A stretch of DNA of 64,000 nucleotides from Flavobacteriaceae bacterium (GCA_030538275.1 JAUNUH010000001.1:1-64000); one strand, 5' to 3'. Numbered from the stretch's first letter, positions 25,235-35,075 are shown. Made by a program: numbers and translations. The notes: a model not told the origin generated them from the letters alone.

Positions 25235-27718
25235 CTATTTCATTTTTTCTATGGTTTTAGAAATCAAATTAACCTGCTTTTCCATAGAAGGAGATGGATT
25301 GGCACGAGCCGCCTCCGATTTCAATGTCAGAGCTCTTTTGGTCATGTTCGTAAGAAACGGTAATGCCATGGGTTGTGTATCCTTAAGCTGTTTGTAAACT
25401 TGTTGATGCAGTTGCATGATTTGGGTTGTAGCAGCAAAACTGTCTGATTGCATTATCCAGACAAATGCGTCTTCTGCGGGTTTGGCATATTCTGGTTTTT
25501 GAAAAGGCATAAAAGCGTAAAATGCTGCTAATTCGGTCATTATTTCAAAATAAGAAGTGTCGTTGGCCGCTTTCCATTGTGGAATGAGTGTAACGACTAG
25601 ATCAGTGGCGTAGGCCAAGACTTCTTTTTCTACTTGATTTGCTTTTGATAGGGCTTTGGAAGAATCTATGGACATCAAAGCATTCAGGGCGTTACCTTGA
25701 ACTGAAAAGGATTCTGAGTTCAAAGCTTTTTCAAAAATAGGCAGGTATTTATTATTTTTTAATTGAGACAAGGCTTCCATTGCGGCCGCTTGAACACGTG
25801 TTTGAGGGTCGTTTTGTGCCAAATTTTCAATTTTTTGTAAAGCTGCCGCTTGAACTTTTTCTGATGTAATGTCTATCATCTGTATTGCTTGTTTGCGTAT
25901 AGACGCATTGGGGTTGCTCAAAGCATCTGTCATGATTTTCAAAGCCAACGGATGGGCTAATTGATGGGTTGAAAGTGCTTCTAAGGCTTGAATTTGATGC
26001 GTATATTCATCTGTTGCGTATTGATATAATTTGGCGTTTTCTTCTACCGAAAGATCGTGGGTGATTTCTGCCAATAAATCATTATCTGCGTTTACCACAA
26101 CCAATTCTGGTTTTGATTTTACACTAAAACGAAATGTATTTACAGCTTGTTTTTTTGCCCAAACCCGATGTCTGGTAGCTTTTCCGTTTTCATATACGTC
26201 AATTTGTATAGGGAATTCAAAGAGAGGTGTTTGGGTTTGTCTCAAATTGACAGTGACTTGTGAACTAGAATTTTCTGTTAATACCGTGATTTTGGGATGT
26301 CCATTTCCAAAAAACCATTGATTGAAAAACCCATTCAGGTCCTTTCCGCTCACATCTTCTAACGCAAGTCGTAATTCATGGGCTTCTGCTTTGCCATATT
26401 CATGATTTTTCAAAAATTTATTCAAACCTGCAAAAAAAGCTTCATCACCCAAAAAACTACGAAGCATGTGTAATACATACCCACCTTTGTTGTAAGAAAC
26501 TGCATCAAACATATCTTCATGGGCATGATAATAATGCCTAACCAAATTTTTATCGAATAAATTTCCCGAAAAATAAATTTGCAAATCATTCAGGCGATGT
26601 TCATCTGCAGAGGCTTTTCCATAGCGATGTTCACGCCATAGATATTCACTGTAATTGGCAAAAGATTCGTTTAAAGTGAGGTTGGACCAACTTTCTGTTG
26701 TTACTAAATTTCCAAACCAGTGATGTGCAAGTTCATGAGCGATAACGTCTTCCCATACATTTTCGTCAATAAGTTGACCCCGTTTTTGTTGTGCACGGTC
26801 CATATGAATCACGGCAGTAGTATTTTCCATGGCGCCGCTTATGTAATCACGACAAACCATTTGTGCATATTTATCCCAAGGATATTCATAACCGAATTTT
26901 TGTGAGAAAAATGTAATCATATCTGGCGTCATCCCAAAGATTTCGCGGGCAAATGGCGCGTACTCGTGTTCTACATAATAATCAACCGCCTTTCCTTTCC
27001 AGTTATCCTTCACTACGGCAAATTCTCCAATGCCCATATAGAAAAGATACGGTGCATGCTTTTGAGTTTGTTTCCAATAATCTGTTCGGCTGCCATCGCT
27101 ATTTTGGTTCTGGCTGATGAGCGTACCATTGGATAATGTGACAAAACGATCGGGAACGGTGATGTAAATTTCTTCTGTCGTTTTTTGATTGGGTTTGTCA
27201 ATCGTCGGGAACCAGCAAGAAGAGGCTTCGGTCTCACCTTGTGTCCAGATTTGTGTGGGTTTATTGGGTTCATCTCCTCGAGGATTGATAAAATATAATC
27301 CTTTGGCATCTGCTATGGCAGCGCTTCCTTGTTGTTTTACCTCATTTGGACGGGCGGTGTATTTGATATATATCGTATATTCTTGCTTTTTTGAAAAGGT
27401 TTTTCCAAGTTGAATTTTTAATAAATCATTATTATAATTATATTTTAATTCCGAATTTTTATTGTTTTGATGCATTGCAACTTCATGTATCAACATGCCT
27501 TTAGCGTCCAATGTCAAAGAATCGGTGGGGTAGAAATGTGGTGTAAGTGTTATCCAGGCTTCACCAGGCATTTGTTCTTTGTCAAAATCAAAAGAAACTT
27601 TTAATTTTGTATGAACCAAGTTGTTAATTCGTTCAGGTTCAGTTCTGAAAATATCTTGTTGCGCCCATAATATTTGACCGAAAATAAACAAATAAATCGC
27701 TAGAAAATTGGATTTCAT
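25235..27718 (-). CDS. M1 family aminopeptidase with C-terminal HEAT-like repeats
   Basis: An 827-residue zinc aminopeptidase with a signal peptide (residues 1-19, ending ILWAQ), so it is periplasmic or otherwise exported. The M1 exopeptidase motif GAMEN is at 295-299 and the zinc motif HELAHHW is at 328-334, with the third ligand in NESFANY. After the catalytic core, roughly residues 570-720 form helical repeats resembling HEAT repeats (DALSNPNASIRKQAIQMID). It releases N-terminal amino acids from peptides. It is preceded by a SulP transporter gene on the same strand, with a gap of about 105 bases. Confidence 0.94.
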   Translation of the reverse strand: MKSNFLAIYLFIFGQILWAQQDIFRTEPERINNLVHTKLKVSFDFDKEQMPGEAWITLTPHFYPTDSLTLDAKGMLIHEVAMHQNNKNSELKYNYNNDLLKIQLGKTFSKKQEYTIYIKYTARPNEVKQQGSAAIADAKGLYFINPRGDEPNKPTQIWTQGETEASSCWFPTIDKPNQKTTEEIYITVPDRFVTLSNGTLISQNQNSDGSRTDYWKQTQKHAPYLFYMGIGEFAVVKDNWKGKAVDYYVEHEYAPFAREIFGMTPDMITFFSQKFGYEYPWDKYAQMVCRDYISGAMENTTAVIHMDRAQQKRGQLIDENVWEDVIAHELAHHWFGNLVTTESWSNLTLNESFANYSEYLWREHRYGKASADEHRLNDLQIYFSGNLFDKNLVRHYYHAHEDMFDAVSYNKGGYVLHMLRSFLGDEAFFAGLNKFLKNHEYGKAEAHELRLALEDVSGKDLNGFFNQWFFGNGHPKITVLTENSSSQVTVNLRQTQTPLFEFPIQIDVYENGKATRHRVWAKKQAVNTFRFSVKSKPELVVVNADNDLLAEITHDLSVEENAKLYQYATDEYTHQIQALEALSTHQLAHPLALKIMTDALSNPNASIRKQAIQMIDITSEKVQAAALQKIENLAQNDPQTRVQAAAMEALSQLKNNKYLPIFEKALNSESFSVQGNALNALMSIDSSKALSKANQVEKEVLAYATDLVVTLIPQWKAANDTSYFEIMTELAAFYAFMPFQKPEYAKPAEDAFVWIMQSDSFAATTQIMQLHQQVYKQLKDTQPMALPFLTNMTKRALTLKSEAARANPSPSMEKQVNLISKTIEKMK

Positions 27719-27823
27719 ATTAAAATATTAAAAGGCTAAAATAGAGAAATTTAATTTTCTAAATGAAATTTATGGCTAAAACACTCAATTGATAAATCAT
27801 GATTAAATCAAAATTTTTCTAAC

Positions 27824-29506
27824 CTAATTTTTTGATTTTTTCAAGGCTAAAAGTTGAAGTGCTCTGTTCATAGCCAAGTCAATATCATTACAAATATTAG
27901 TTTCGCCCAAATCTTGATATACACCCGATTTCAATAATTCTTGTTTCACTTCATCATTTGCGCCCGATATGATAACTTCTATCTTCAATGCCAAAAGACT
28001 TTTGTAGGTTTCCTTGAGTCTGGCAATTCCTGTGGCATCTATAAAAGGTACATTTCGTACCCTTAAAATTAATATTTCTGGATTTTTGTGTAAATCCATA
28101 ATTACTTCCTGGAATTTCTGCGATGCACCAAAAAACAAAGGGCCGTTAATTTCATAAATTACGACTCCTTTGGGAATTTCTGGAAGTTCTTCTTCAAACA
28201 GTTTTTCAACAGAATTTTCTCCTGTCGCAAAGAATTTCACTGTCTCTACAGAGGTAGATTCGCTCATTCTTTTCATAAAAATAAAACTGGAAAGAATGAT
28301 ACCTACTTCGATAGCTATAATCAAATCAAAAAATACAGTTAAGAAAAAAGTAGTCAATAACACCAAGGCGTCCATTCTATTACCTTTGAGTTGAGCAAAA
28401 AAATGATGCCATTCGCCCATATGCCAGGCAATAACGACCAAAATGCCCGCTAGACAAGACAAGGGAATCAATTTGGCAACAGGTGCAAAAAAGAGCATAA
28501 TCAAAAATAAAACTACCGCATGAACCATGCCTGCCACTGGGGTTCGGCCTCCATTTTTGATATTGGTTACTGTACGCGCAATGGCGCCAGTAGCGGGAAT
28601 TCCACCAAATAATCCCGAAAAAATATTGGCGGTGCCTTGCGCAATTAATTCGGTGTTGGAGCGATGTTTACTCCCAATCATTCCATCTGCCACAACTGCA
28701 GATAGCAGCGATTCTATACTGCCAAGTAAGGCGATGGCAATGGCAGGTTGTATCAATTGCTGAATCGTGGCAAAGTCTATTTTCGGAATTTCGGGTAAGC
28801 TAATTTTGTTGGGAATTTCACCAAATTTGGTTTCGATGGTTTCTACAGGCAATTCAAAAAAATAAACAACAAGCGTACTCAGTATTATCGCTACAACAGA
28901 GCCTGGAATTTTACTTGTAATTCGGTTGAAATTAAGCGAAATTAACACTGTACATGAGGCAATTATTACCGAAATCAAATTAATTTTGTCAAAATGTAAA
29001 AAAAACGCCTTCCATTTTTCCACAAAATCTGCTGGAACTTCTCCCATTTCCAGACCAAAAAAATCCTTGATTTGTGAAGAAAAAATGATAACTGCAATCC
29101 CACTGGTGAACCCAACAATTAATGGATATGGAATAAATTTGAGGTAATTGCCCAGTCGCATAATTCCCAGTCCAATAATTAGGAATCCAGCCATGAAGGT
29201 GGCCAAAGTGAGCCCACCAATGCCATGCGTTTCTACAATTCCATACACAATAACAATAAATGCGCCAGTGGGTCCACCGATTTGAACACGACTTCCTCCC
29301 AAAAAAGAAATCAAAAATCCCGCAATAACGGCTGTTATGAGTCCTTTTTCGGGAGAAACGCCCGATGCAATGGCAAAGGCAATGGCCAAAGGTAAGGCGA
29401 CAATGCCTACAATTATTCCCGAAATGACATCCTTTGTCAGCTGTTTTTTGCTAATTCCTTGACGAAGTAAGGAGAAAAATTTGGGTAAAAATTCACGTGA
29501 AATCAT
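27824..29506 (-). CDS. SulP family anion transporter with STAS domain
   Basis: About 560 residues. The first roughly 410 form a SulP transmembrane domain (VALPLAIAFAIASGVSP, GLFGGIPATGAIARTVTNIKNGGRTP). The rest is a cytoplasmic STAS domain (VIYEINGPLFFGASQKF, RVRNVPFIDATGIARL). Members carry sulfate, bicarbonate or other anions, many with sodium or protons; the substrate is undetermined here. The ATG at 29506 (MISREFLPK) is preferred to the TTG at 29515. It is divergent from the beta-lactamase-like gene. No carbonic anhydrase or sulfate assimilation gene lies next to it. Confidence 0.92.
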   Translation of the reverse strand: MISREFLPKFFSLLRQGISKKQLTKDVISGIIVGIVALPLAIAFAIASGVSPEKGLITAVIAGFLISFLGGSRVQIGGPTGAFIVIVYGIVETHGIGGLTLATFMAGFLIIGLGIMRLGNYLKFIPYPLIVGFTSGIAVIIFSSQIKDFFGLEMGEVPADFVEKWKAFFLHFDKINLISVIIASCTVLISLNFNRITSKIPGSVVAIILSTLVVYFFELPVETIETKFGEIPNKISLPEIPKIDFATIQQLIQPAIAIALLGSIESLLSAVVADGMIGSKHRSNTELIAQGTANIFSGLFGGIPATGAIARTVTNIKNGGRTPVAGMVHAVVLFLIMLFFAPVAKLIPLSCLAGILVVIAWHMGEWHHFFAQLKGNRMDALVLLTTFFLTVFFDLIIAIEVGIILSSFIFMKRMSESTSVETVKFFATGENSVEKLFEEELPEIPKGVVIYEINGPLFFGASQKFQEVIMDLHKNPEILILRVRNVPFIDATGIARLKETYKSLLALKIEVIISGANDEVKQELLKSGVYQDLGETNICNDIDLAMNRALQLLALKKSKN

Positions 29507-29683
29507 TTCATTCAATCAATAACTTTACTTTTCAAAATTTCAGTTTTACTATGGTAAAAAATTACGCCTGAAACTTATTATGTATCAATTTTTCAAAATT
29601 ACATAATATAATATGCATGCGCGAATGATTTTTTTCACTGTAATTGAAAGTATTTCATATTTTTAATTATTAAACAGTTTAAT

Positions 29684-29691
29684 TAAATTTG
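29684..29691 (+). promoter_or_regulatory. Promoter -7 box of beta-lactamase-like gene
   Basis: TAAATTTG, 17 bases before the ATG at 29709, matches TAnnTTTG. Confidence 0.5.
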
Positions 29692-29708
29692 AAAATTAAT
29701 TTATTTTT

Positions 29709-31253
29709 ATGAAAAGGCATATTCTTCTTTTTTTATTATTAATTTTTTCATTTGGTTATTCGCAACTGGCAGATAATCAATTGGATTCATTGGTGAAACG
29801 AGCGATTCAAAAATTTGATGTGCCAGGAATTTCTTTGGGAATTATAGAAAACGGAAAAATAATTTACGCCAAAGGTCATGGCGTAAGATCTATTAACAAT
29901 CAAAAACCCATGAATGAGAATACATTGGTGGGAATTGCTTCCAATTCTAAAGGATTTACATGTTTTGCGATTGGAATGCTGGTCGATGAGGGTAAAATAA
30001 ACTGGGACGACAAAGTGCGCACCTATATTCCCGAATTCAAAATGTATGACCCCTTTGTAAGCGAAGAGTTTACGATACGTGATTTGGTCACGCATCGTAG
30101 CGGGCTCAGCCTAGGCGCAGGTGATTTGATGTTTTTTCCAGAAGGAAACGATATGAGTATAGACGAACTCATTCAGGGCGTATCTCATTTAAAACCAGAA
30201 AGTTCGTTTCGTTCCAAATTCCGTTATAATAATAATTTGTATAATATTGCCGGAGAAGTAATTCGACGTGTTTCTGGATTGGAATGGGCAGAATTTATAG
30301 AAAAACGAATTCTGGAACCGGTAGGAATGAAAAATTCTAAAGGCTCTTATCATCGCGTAACCGATCGTTCCAATATCATCGAAGCGCATGCTCCCGTTAA
30401 TGGAAAAATTCAGCAAATTCCGCATGACTGGAGTCAACTGGCCGATGCAGCTGGCGGAATAGTGAGTAATATTACCGATATGTTGATTTGGGCAGATTTT
30501 TTAATGAAAGGAGCGGTAACAAAAGATGGAAAACAATTGCTTTCTGACAAACAAATGCATGAATTATGGACGCTGCAGACACCGATTCCGATAGCAAAAA
30601 ATAATCCTTATAATTCAAGATTTTATGGATATGGTTTGGGTTGGTTTTTGAGCGATGTCGCTGGAACGCTAGAAGTTCAACATTCTGGTGGATTGATTGG
30701 AACTGTGACTAAATTTACCCTTTTGCCAGACAAACAAATCGGTATTGTAATCCTTACCAATCAACAATCGGGTGCGGCGTTTTCTGCCATTAATAATGCT
30801 ATAAAAGACAGTTATTTGGGATTTGAAAACCGCGATTGGATCAAAAGATATGGTGACAGAATGGATGAATATTTTGCAGATGTGAATACCAAAAAAGCAA
30901 GTATTTTTGAAAAAGCCATACAGTTTCAAGCCAAAGGCATTTTTAATGATTCCAAAAATATGATAGGCGATTATTCAGATGCTTGGTTGGGAGATATTTT
31001 AATTACTGAAAAGGATAAATCATTGTGGATAAATTTCAAAAATCAACCTCAATTGATTGGAGAGTTAATTCCTTATAATTCAACAACTTATATAGCCAAA
31101 TGGACAAATCGTAGTTTTGATGCCGATGCATTTTTGTTGTTTAATTTTGATGAAAATGGAAAGGCAACAGGTTTTAACATGAAACCTATTTCCGATATTA
31201 CAGATTTCAGCTTTGATTTTGTGGATTTGGATGTGAAAAGAAAAAAGGATTAA
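29709..31253 (+). CDS. Serine beta-lactamase-like hydrolase (class C / ampC-esterase family)
   Basis: A 514-residue secreted protein with a signal peptide (residues 1-18, ending FSFGYSQ). The beta-lactamase/DD-peptidase fold motifs are SNSK at 78-81 (nucleophile Ser78, Lys81), the YNN box near 175-178, and HSGG around 325 in place of KTG. The last part (about 400-510) resembles the DUF3471-type C-terminal beta-domain often attached to this family. The family includes esterases, D-aminopeptidases and cell-wall enzymes, so antibiotic resistance should not be assumed. It is single and divergent from the SulP gene. Confidence 0.9.
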   Translation: MKRHILLFLLLIFSFGYSQLADNQLDSLVKRAIQKFDVPGISLGIIENGKIIYAKGHGVRSINNQKPMNENTLVGIASNSKGFTCFAIGMLVDEGKINWDDKVRTYIPEFKMYDPFVSEEFTIRDLVTHRSGLSLGAGDLMFFPEGNDMSIDELIQGVSHLKPESSFRSKFRYNNNLYNIAGEVIRRVSGLEWAEFIEKRILEPVGMKNSKGSYHRVTDRSNIIEAHAPVNGKIQQIPHDWSQLADAAGGIVSNITDMLIWADFLMKGAVTKDGKQLLSDKQMHELWTLQTPIPIAKNNPYNSRFYGYGLGWFLSDVAGTLEVQHSGGLIGTVTKFTLLPDKQIGIVILTNQQSGAAFSAINNAIKDSYLGFENRDWIKRYGDRMDEYFADVNTKKASIFEKAIQFQAKGIFNDSKNMIGDYSDAWLGDILITEKDKSLWINFKNQPQLIGELIPYNSTTYIAKWTNRSFDADAFLLFNFDENGKATGFNMKPISDITDFSFDFVDLDVKRKKD

Positions 31254-31315
31254 AATTTATTTTTGAAAACTAATTCAATATTCTATTTCCACCTTATTTC
31301 ATTCCAGTAAAATTT

Positions 31316-32359
31316 TTATTTAGACGCAGAAATTAAAAATTTCATTGTATCTACATGGTCTGCATATTCCCATAATTTCGGACGTTGCGCTTCACCAAAA
31401 TCAATGAATTTTTCACCAAGACCTACAATACATTGAATTTTTTCGGACAAGTTATCCAACTTTTCTTCCACCTCGTTCATAGAGGAATAAAATTCATAAA
31501 AAACCGTAGAAACGGGAGAAAAAAGTCTTTCATCTTCTTTGAACAACACAAATCCATTTTCTGTTAATTTTGCATTTTCCATCAAATAAATCGCTTTGTG
31601 ATAATCATAATTATTGGCGTATTTGTGATGGTTTATAAGCTCTTTCCATGAATATAAAGCGTTGAAAATCAAGTCTAAATTGTAATTTGCAGGTAAAAAT
31701 AATTTTGTAATATTTCTACAGCCCAGGCCATAATGCTGCAAAATATCCTGCGCAAGACCTTGCAAGTCTTCTGATGTTTCGTCACCGGTCAAAACCGCTG
31801 CAGAAGTTCGGTTTTTACGAATTACATGCGGCACATGTTTGAAGTATGCTTCAAAATACCGAGCGGTATTATCACTACCTGTGGCAATTACCATATCGTA
31901 ATTTTGTAATTTTTCTACGCATTGAAACTGATAAACCATCTTAGGTTCAATTTCCGTAAGCATTTGTAATAAATACGGAATAAGCACTGCGTCATGAGAA
32001 GAAAGTTTGATTTGAGCGATATTTCCACTCAAAATCACAGTTACAATATCATGAAATCCGACCAAAGGAATATTTCCTGCAGTAATTATTCCCACGGTTT
32101 TGGGATTTTGGGATTCAGGAAAATGATATGCACTCAGCCATTTTATGAGATTTTCTTTTTGTAAAGCTTGTGCCCAAGAATTTAAAGCAAAAAGTTGATT
32201 GTCAATATCAAACCAAGCGTTTTGAGCCTTAGCCAATTCCAGTTTTTGATTGAATTCTGTTTGTTTTTCACCTCTATTTTCATCATTGAAATGACGAATA
32301 AATGATTCCAAATTATTACCCAAAGCCAAAAATGCCTCAATTCTTTGAGTATTTTGCAT
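31316..32359 (-). CDS. LuxC-type acyl-CoA reductase
   Basis: A 347-residue member of the LuxC-like acyl-CoA reductase family (aldehyde-dehydrogenase superfamily), which makes aldehydes from acyl-CoA or acyl-protein with a reduced nucleotide. It has the nucleotide-binding segment TVGIITAGNIPLVG (about 88-101) and the likely catalytic Cys214 in GLGCRNITK. It is somewhat shorter than luminous-bacteria LuxC, and no luxD or luxE is nearby. It is divergent from a ferredoxin gene 35 bases away, with overlapping promoters, and serC-serA follow. The physiological substrate is unknown. Confidence 0.88.
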   Translation of the reverse strand: MQNTQRIEAFLALGNNLESFIRHFNDENRGEKQTEFNQKLELAKAQNAWFDIDNQLFALNSWAQALQKENLIKWLSAYHFPESQNPKTVGIITAGNIPLVGFHDIVTVILSGNIAQIKLSSHDAVLIPYLLQMLTEIEPKMVYQFQCVEKLQNYDMVIATGSDNTARYFEAYFKHVPHVIRKNRTSAAVLTGDETSEDLQGLAQDILQHYGLGCRNITKLFLPANYNLDLIFNALYSWKELINHHKYANNYDYHKAIYLMENAKLTENGFVLFKEDERLFSPVSTVFYEFYSSMNEVEEKLDNLSEKIQCIVGLGEKFIDFGEAQRPKLWEYADHVDTMKFLISASK

Positions 32360-32369
32360 GTTAATTGTT

Positions 32370-32377
32370 TAAATTTG
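32370..32377 (+). promoter_or_regulatory. Ferredoxin gene promoter, -7 box
   Basis: TAAATTTG, 17 bases before the ATG at 32395. It is separated by 2 bases from the opposite-facing box at 32380-32387. Confidence 0.65.
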
Positions 32378-32379
32378 TA

Positions 32380-32387
32380 CAAAATTA
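32380..32387 (-). promoter_or_regulatory. Acyl-CoA reductase gene promoter, -7 box
   Basis: TAATTTTG on the minus strand, 20 bases before the reductase ATG. It faces away from the ferredoxin promoter and overlaps its footprint. Confidence 0.55.
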
Positions 32388-32394
32388 AGCAATT

Positions 32395-32742
32395 ATGGCC
32401 ATCAAGATAACAGACGAGTGTATTAATTGTGGAGCGTGTGAACCCGAGTGCCCGAATAACGCAATATATGAGGGCGCAATGGATTGGCGTTTTGCAGACG
32501 GAACCAATCTCACAGGATATGTAGAGGGGAAAAACGGTCGCAGTGCCGATGCCGACGAGCCACAAGAACCCATAAGTTATGATATTTACTATATTGTAAC
32601 TGATAAATGTACAGAATGTATGGGCTTTCACAGTGAGCCGCAATGCGCTGCTGTATGCCCCGTGGATTGTTGCGTGCCCGATGAAAATCATGTGGAAACC
32701 GAAGAGGAATTACTTCTCAAAAAAGATATGATGCACTCATAA
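32395..32742 (+). CDS. 4Fe-4S dicluster ferredoxin
   Basis: A 115-residue cytoplasmic electron carrier. The first cluster motif is CINCGACEPECP (residues 9-20). The second cluster motif has a wide spacing: CTEC, then MGFHSEPQ, then CAAVCP, as in the 2[4Fe-4S] Alvin/YfhL-like type. An insert of about 50 residues separates the two motifs and the tail is acidic (ETEEELLLKKD). Its partner enzyme is unknown; it shares a promoter region with the divergent acyl-CoA reductase gene and precedes serC. It ends in a terminator at 32762-32796. Confidence 0.92.
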   Translation: MAIKITDECINCGACEPECPNNAIYEGAMDWRFADGTNLTGYVEGKNGRSADADEPQEPISYDIYYIVTDKCTECMGFHSEPQCAAVCPVDCCVPDENHVETEEELLLKKDMMHS

Positions 32743-32761
32743 TCCCAATAAATGTTTTCTA

Positions 32762-32796
32762 AATCCCGAATTTCAAATTGATCTTCGGGATTTTTT
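32762..32796 (+). terminator. Intrinsic terminator after ferredoxin gene
   Basis: A 9-bp stem, AATCCCGAA (32762-32770) with TTCGGGATT (32784-32792), is followed by T6. Confidence 0.85.
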
Positions 32797-32908
32797 GTTA
32801 AAATTTATCCCATAAATCTTTCAAATTATAACACACAATCTTTTTCTAAAAACACCTGATTTCTCTTAAATTTTAAGTTAATTTAAAGTATTTCTATGGT
32901 ATTTCATG

Positions 32909-32916
32909 TACATTTG
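32909..32916 (+). promoter_or_regulatory. serC promoter, -7 box
   Basis: TACATTTG, 20 bases before the serC ATG, matches TAnnTTTG. Confidence 0.55.
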
Positions 32917-32936
32917 TCCTTTAAACACTTTCTAAT

Positions 32937-34004
32937 ATGAAAAAACATAATTTCAGTGCCGGACCCTGCGTTTTGCCACAGGAAGTTCTTCAAAAAGCAT
33001 CTGAAGCCGTGCTCAATTTCAACCAATTGGATCTTTCTCTTATAGAAATTTCTCATCGAAGCAAGGATTTTGTCGAAGTGATGGAAAATGCCCGAGCTCT
33101 GGTAAAAAAACTCATGAATCTAAACGATGATTACGAGGTTCTCTTTTTACAAGGCGGTGCAAGTCTTCAATTTATTATGGTTCCGTTTAACTTGTCCAAA
33201 GCAGGAGGAAATCCCGCCTATCTCGATACGGGTGTTTGGGCGTCCAAAGCGATTAAAGAATCACAAAAGCTTACACAAACAGACGTGGTAGCAAGCGGAA
33301 AAGACAATGGATATAGCTCAATTCCCAAAGAATTTAATATAAAAGATGATGCAGATTATTTTCACTGTACATCCAATAATACCATTTATGGAACTCAAAT
33401 TAAAAATTTCCCAGATGTACATGTTCCTTTGGTATGTGATATGTCATCAGATATTTTCAGCCGTGAATTAGATTTTTCTCAATTTGACCTCATATATGCA
33501 GGTGCGCAAAAAAATATGGGACCTGCGGGTGCTACATTGGTCGTGGTAAAAAAAGAAATTTTAGGAAAAACCGGCAGAGACATTCCTTCTTATTTGGATT
33601 ATATGGTGCATATCAACAAGGAATCTATGTTCAATACACCACCTGTTTTTCCAGTATATGTTTCTTTGCTTACGCTACAATGGCTAGAAAGTCTGGGCGG
33701 CGTGACGGCTATAGAAAAATTGAACAACGCCAAAGCAGAGCTGTTATATGGTGAAATCGACAGAAATCCTTTATTCAAAGGCTTTGCAGCAGTAGAAGAC
33801 CGCTCCTATATGAACGCAACTTTCTTTTTAAATGATGAATCTTTGAAAGATAAATTTGACGGATTGTGGAAGTCTGCCGGCGTAAATGGACTTGGCGGAT
33901 ACAGAACAGTAGGCGGTTACCGTGCAAGTATGTACAATGCACTCACCATAGAGAGCGTTCAAGTTGTAGTGGACTGTATGCAGCAATTAGAAAAAGAATC
34001 ATAA
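32937..34004 (+). CDS. serC: Phosphoserine aminotransferase
   Basis: A 355-residue class V aminotransferase fold PLP enzyme converting 3-phosphohydroxypyruvate and glutamate to phosphoserine and 2-oxoglutarate. Typical segments are HNFSAGPCVLPQEVL at the N-terminus, FLQGGASLQF, CDMSSDIFSR, and YAGAQKNMGPAG with the PLP Lys. The length fits the family. It lies 34 bases before serA on the same strand, so the two enzymes of the same pathway are probably made from one mRNA driven by the box at 32909-32916. Confidence 0.97.
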   Translation: MKKHNFSAGPCVLPQEVLQKASEAVLNFNQLDLSLIEISHRSKDFVEVMENARALVKKLMNLNDDYEVLFLQGGASLQFIMVPFNLSKAGGNPAYLDTGVWASKAIKESQKLTQTDVVASGKDNGYSSIPKEFNIKDDADYFHCTSNNTIYGTQIKNFPDVHVPLVCDMSSDIFSRELDFSQFDLIYAGAQKNMGPAGATLVVVKKEILGKTGRDIPSYLDYMVHINKESMFNTPPVFPVYVSLLTLQWLESLGGVTAIEKLNNAKAELLYGEIDRNPLFKGFAAVEDRSYMNATFFLNDESLKDKFDGLWKSAGVNGLGGYRTVGGYRASMYNALTIESVQVVVDCMQQLEKES

Positions 34005-34038
34005 GTAATACAAAAAATAAACTGTAGAAAAAATAAAG

Positions 34039-35004
34039 ATGAATATACTGATAAATGACGGAATTTCTCAATCTGGAGAAAATGCATTAAAGGAAGCAGG
34101 TTTTGTTTTATTTCAAGATAAAGTAGAGCAGGATCATTTGATTGATTTTATGAATGAAAATCAAATCGATGTGATACTTGTAAGAAGTGCAACAAAAGTG
34201 AGAAAAGATTTGATTGATGCCGTTCCAAGTCTCAAATTGATAGGACGTGGAGGTGTAGGATTGGATAATATTGATGTAGATTATGCCAAAGAAAAAGGAA
34301 TTTATGTAATCAATACACCAGGCGCATCATCTATTTCGGTGGCCGAACTGGTGTTTGCTCACTTGTTTGGTATGGCGAGAGGTCTTCATGATTCCAATAG
34401 AAATATGCCGCTAGAAGGGGATACAAAATTCAATGATTTGAAGAAATCTTATGCCAAATCTGTAGAGTTGAAGGGTAAGGTATTGGGAGTCATAGGTTTG
34501 GGTAGAATTGGTCGAGAAGTTGCCAGTATAGGAATAGGTCTGGGTATGCATGTAATGGGCGTGGACCGAAGCGATACAGATGGTATTAAAACTATTAGAT
34601 TTAAATTGTTTAACGGTGAAGAAGTGCCTTATAAAATCGAAGTAAAATCCATAGAAGAAGTTTTGAAATTGGCAGATTTTGTAACTCTTCATATTCCTTC
34701 ACAATCAGATTATATTATTGGAAAAGAACAATTGGATTCTATGAAAGACGGAGCTTTTTTGGTAAATGCATCAAGAGGTGGGGTTGTAGATGAAAAGGCT
34801 TTGGTAGATGCCCTGGAGTCTGGCAAACTCACGGCTGCTGCATTGGATGTATTTGAAAATGAGCCTAAACCTGAAATTCAATTGTTAATGAATCCAAAAC
34901 TCTCTCTCTCACCACATATAGGTGGATCTACCGTAGAGGCACAAGAGAGAATTGGAACTGAATTGGCAGAGCAAATTTGTGAATTGCTGAAAGTAGAAGT
35001 TTAA
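34039..35004 (+). CDS. serA: D-3-phosphoglycerate dehydrogenase, short form
   Basis: A 321-residue D-2-hydroxyacid dehydrogenase, and the first enzyme of serine synthesis by context. It has the NAD-binding motif GVIGLGRIGREVA (about 152-164), the catalytic Arg in SRGGVVDE (about 233), and the His in SPHIGGST (about 294). It lacks the C-terminal ACT/ASB regulatory domains found in longer SerA proteins, so it is probably not inhibited by serine through an ACT domain. It follows serC by 34 bases. A hairpin with T-run (35029-35075) follows it and runs into the menC start. Confidence 0.93.
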   Translation: MNILINDGISQSGENALKEAGFVLFQDKVEQDHLIDFMNENQIDVILVRSATKVRKDLIDAVPSLKLIGRGGVGLDNIDVDYAKEKGIYVINTPGASSISVAELVFAHLFGMARGLHDSNRNMPLEGDTKFNDLKKSYAKSVELKGKVLGVIGLGRIGREVASIGIGLGMHVMGVDRSDTDGIKTIRFKLFNGEEVPYKIEVKSIEEVLKLADFVTLHIPSQSDYIIGKEQLDSMKDGAFLVNASRGGVVDEKALVDALESGKLTAAALDVFENEPKPEIQLLMNPKLSLSPHIGGSTVEAQERIGTELAEQICELLKVEV

Positions 35005-35028
35005 AAATAAATTGACTTTAACGCTATA

Positions 35029-35075
35029 AATGTTATGCAAATTTTCAAATTTTTTGAAGTTGCATAACATTTTTT
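35029..35075 (+). terminator. Terminator-like hairpin between serA and menC
   Basis: A 12-bp perfect outer stem, AATGTTATGCAA (35029-35040) with TTGCATAACATT (35060-35071), encloses a second small stem (TTCAAA with TTTGAA) and is followed by T5. The menC ATG begins at 35077, directly after the T-run. Confidence 0.8.

Noticed and set aside
29709..31253. Antibiotic-resistance beta-lactamase
   Set aside because: The protein has the serine hydrolase fold, but HSGG in place of KTG and an extra C-terminal domain fit the broad esterase/peptidase group better. Resistance cannot be claimed.
31316..32359. A bioluminescence operon, because of the LuxC-type reductase
   Set aside because: No luxA, luxB, luxD or luxE is nearby; LuxC-like reductases occur widely in non-luminous Bacteroidota.
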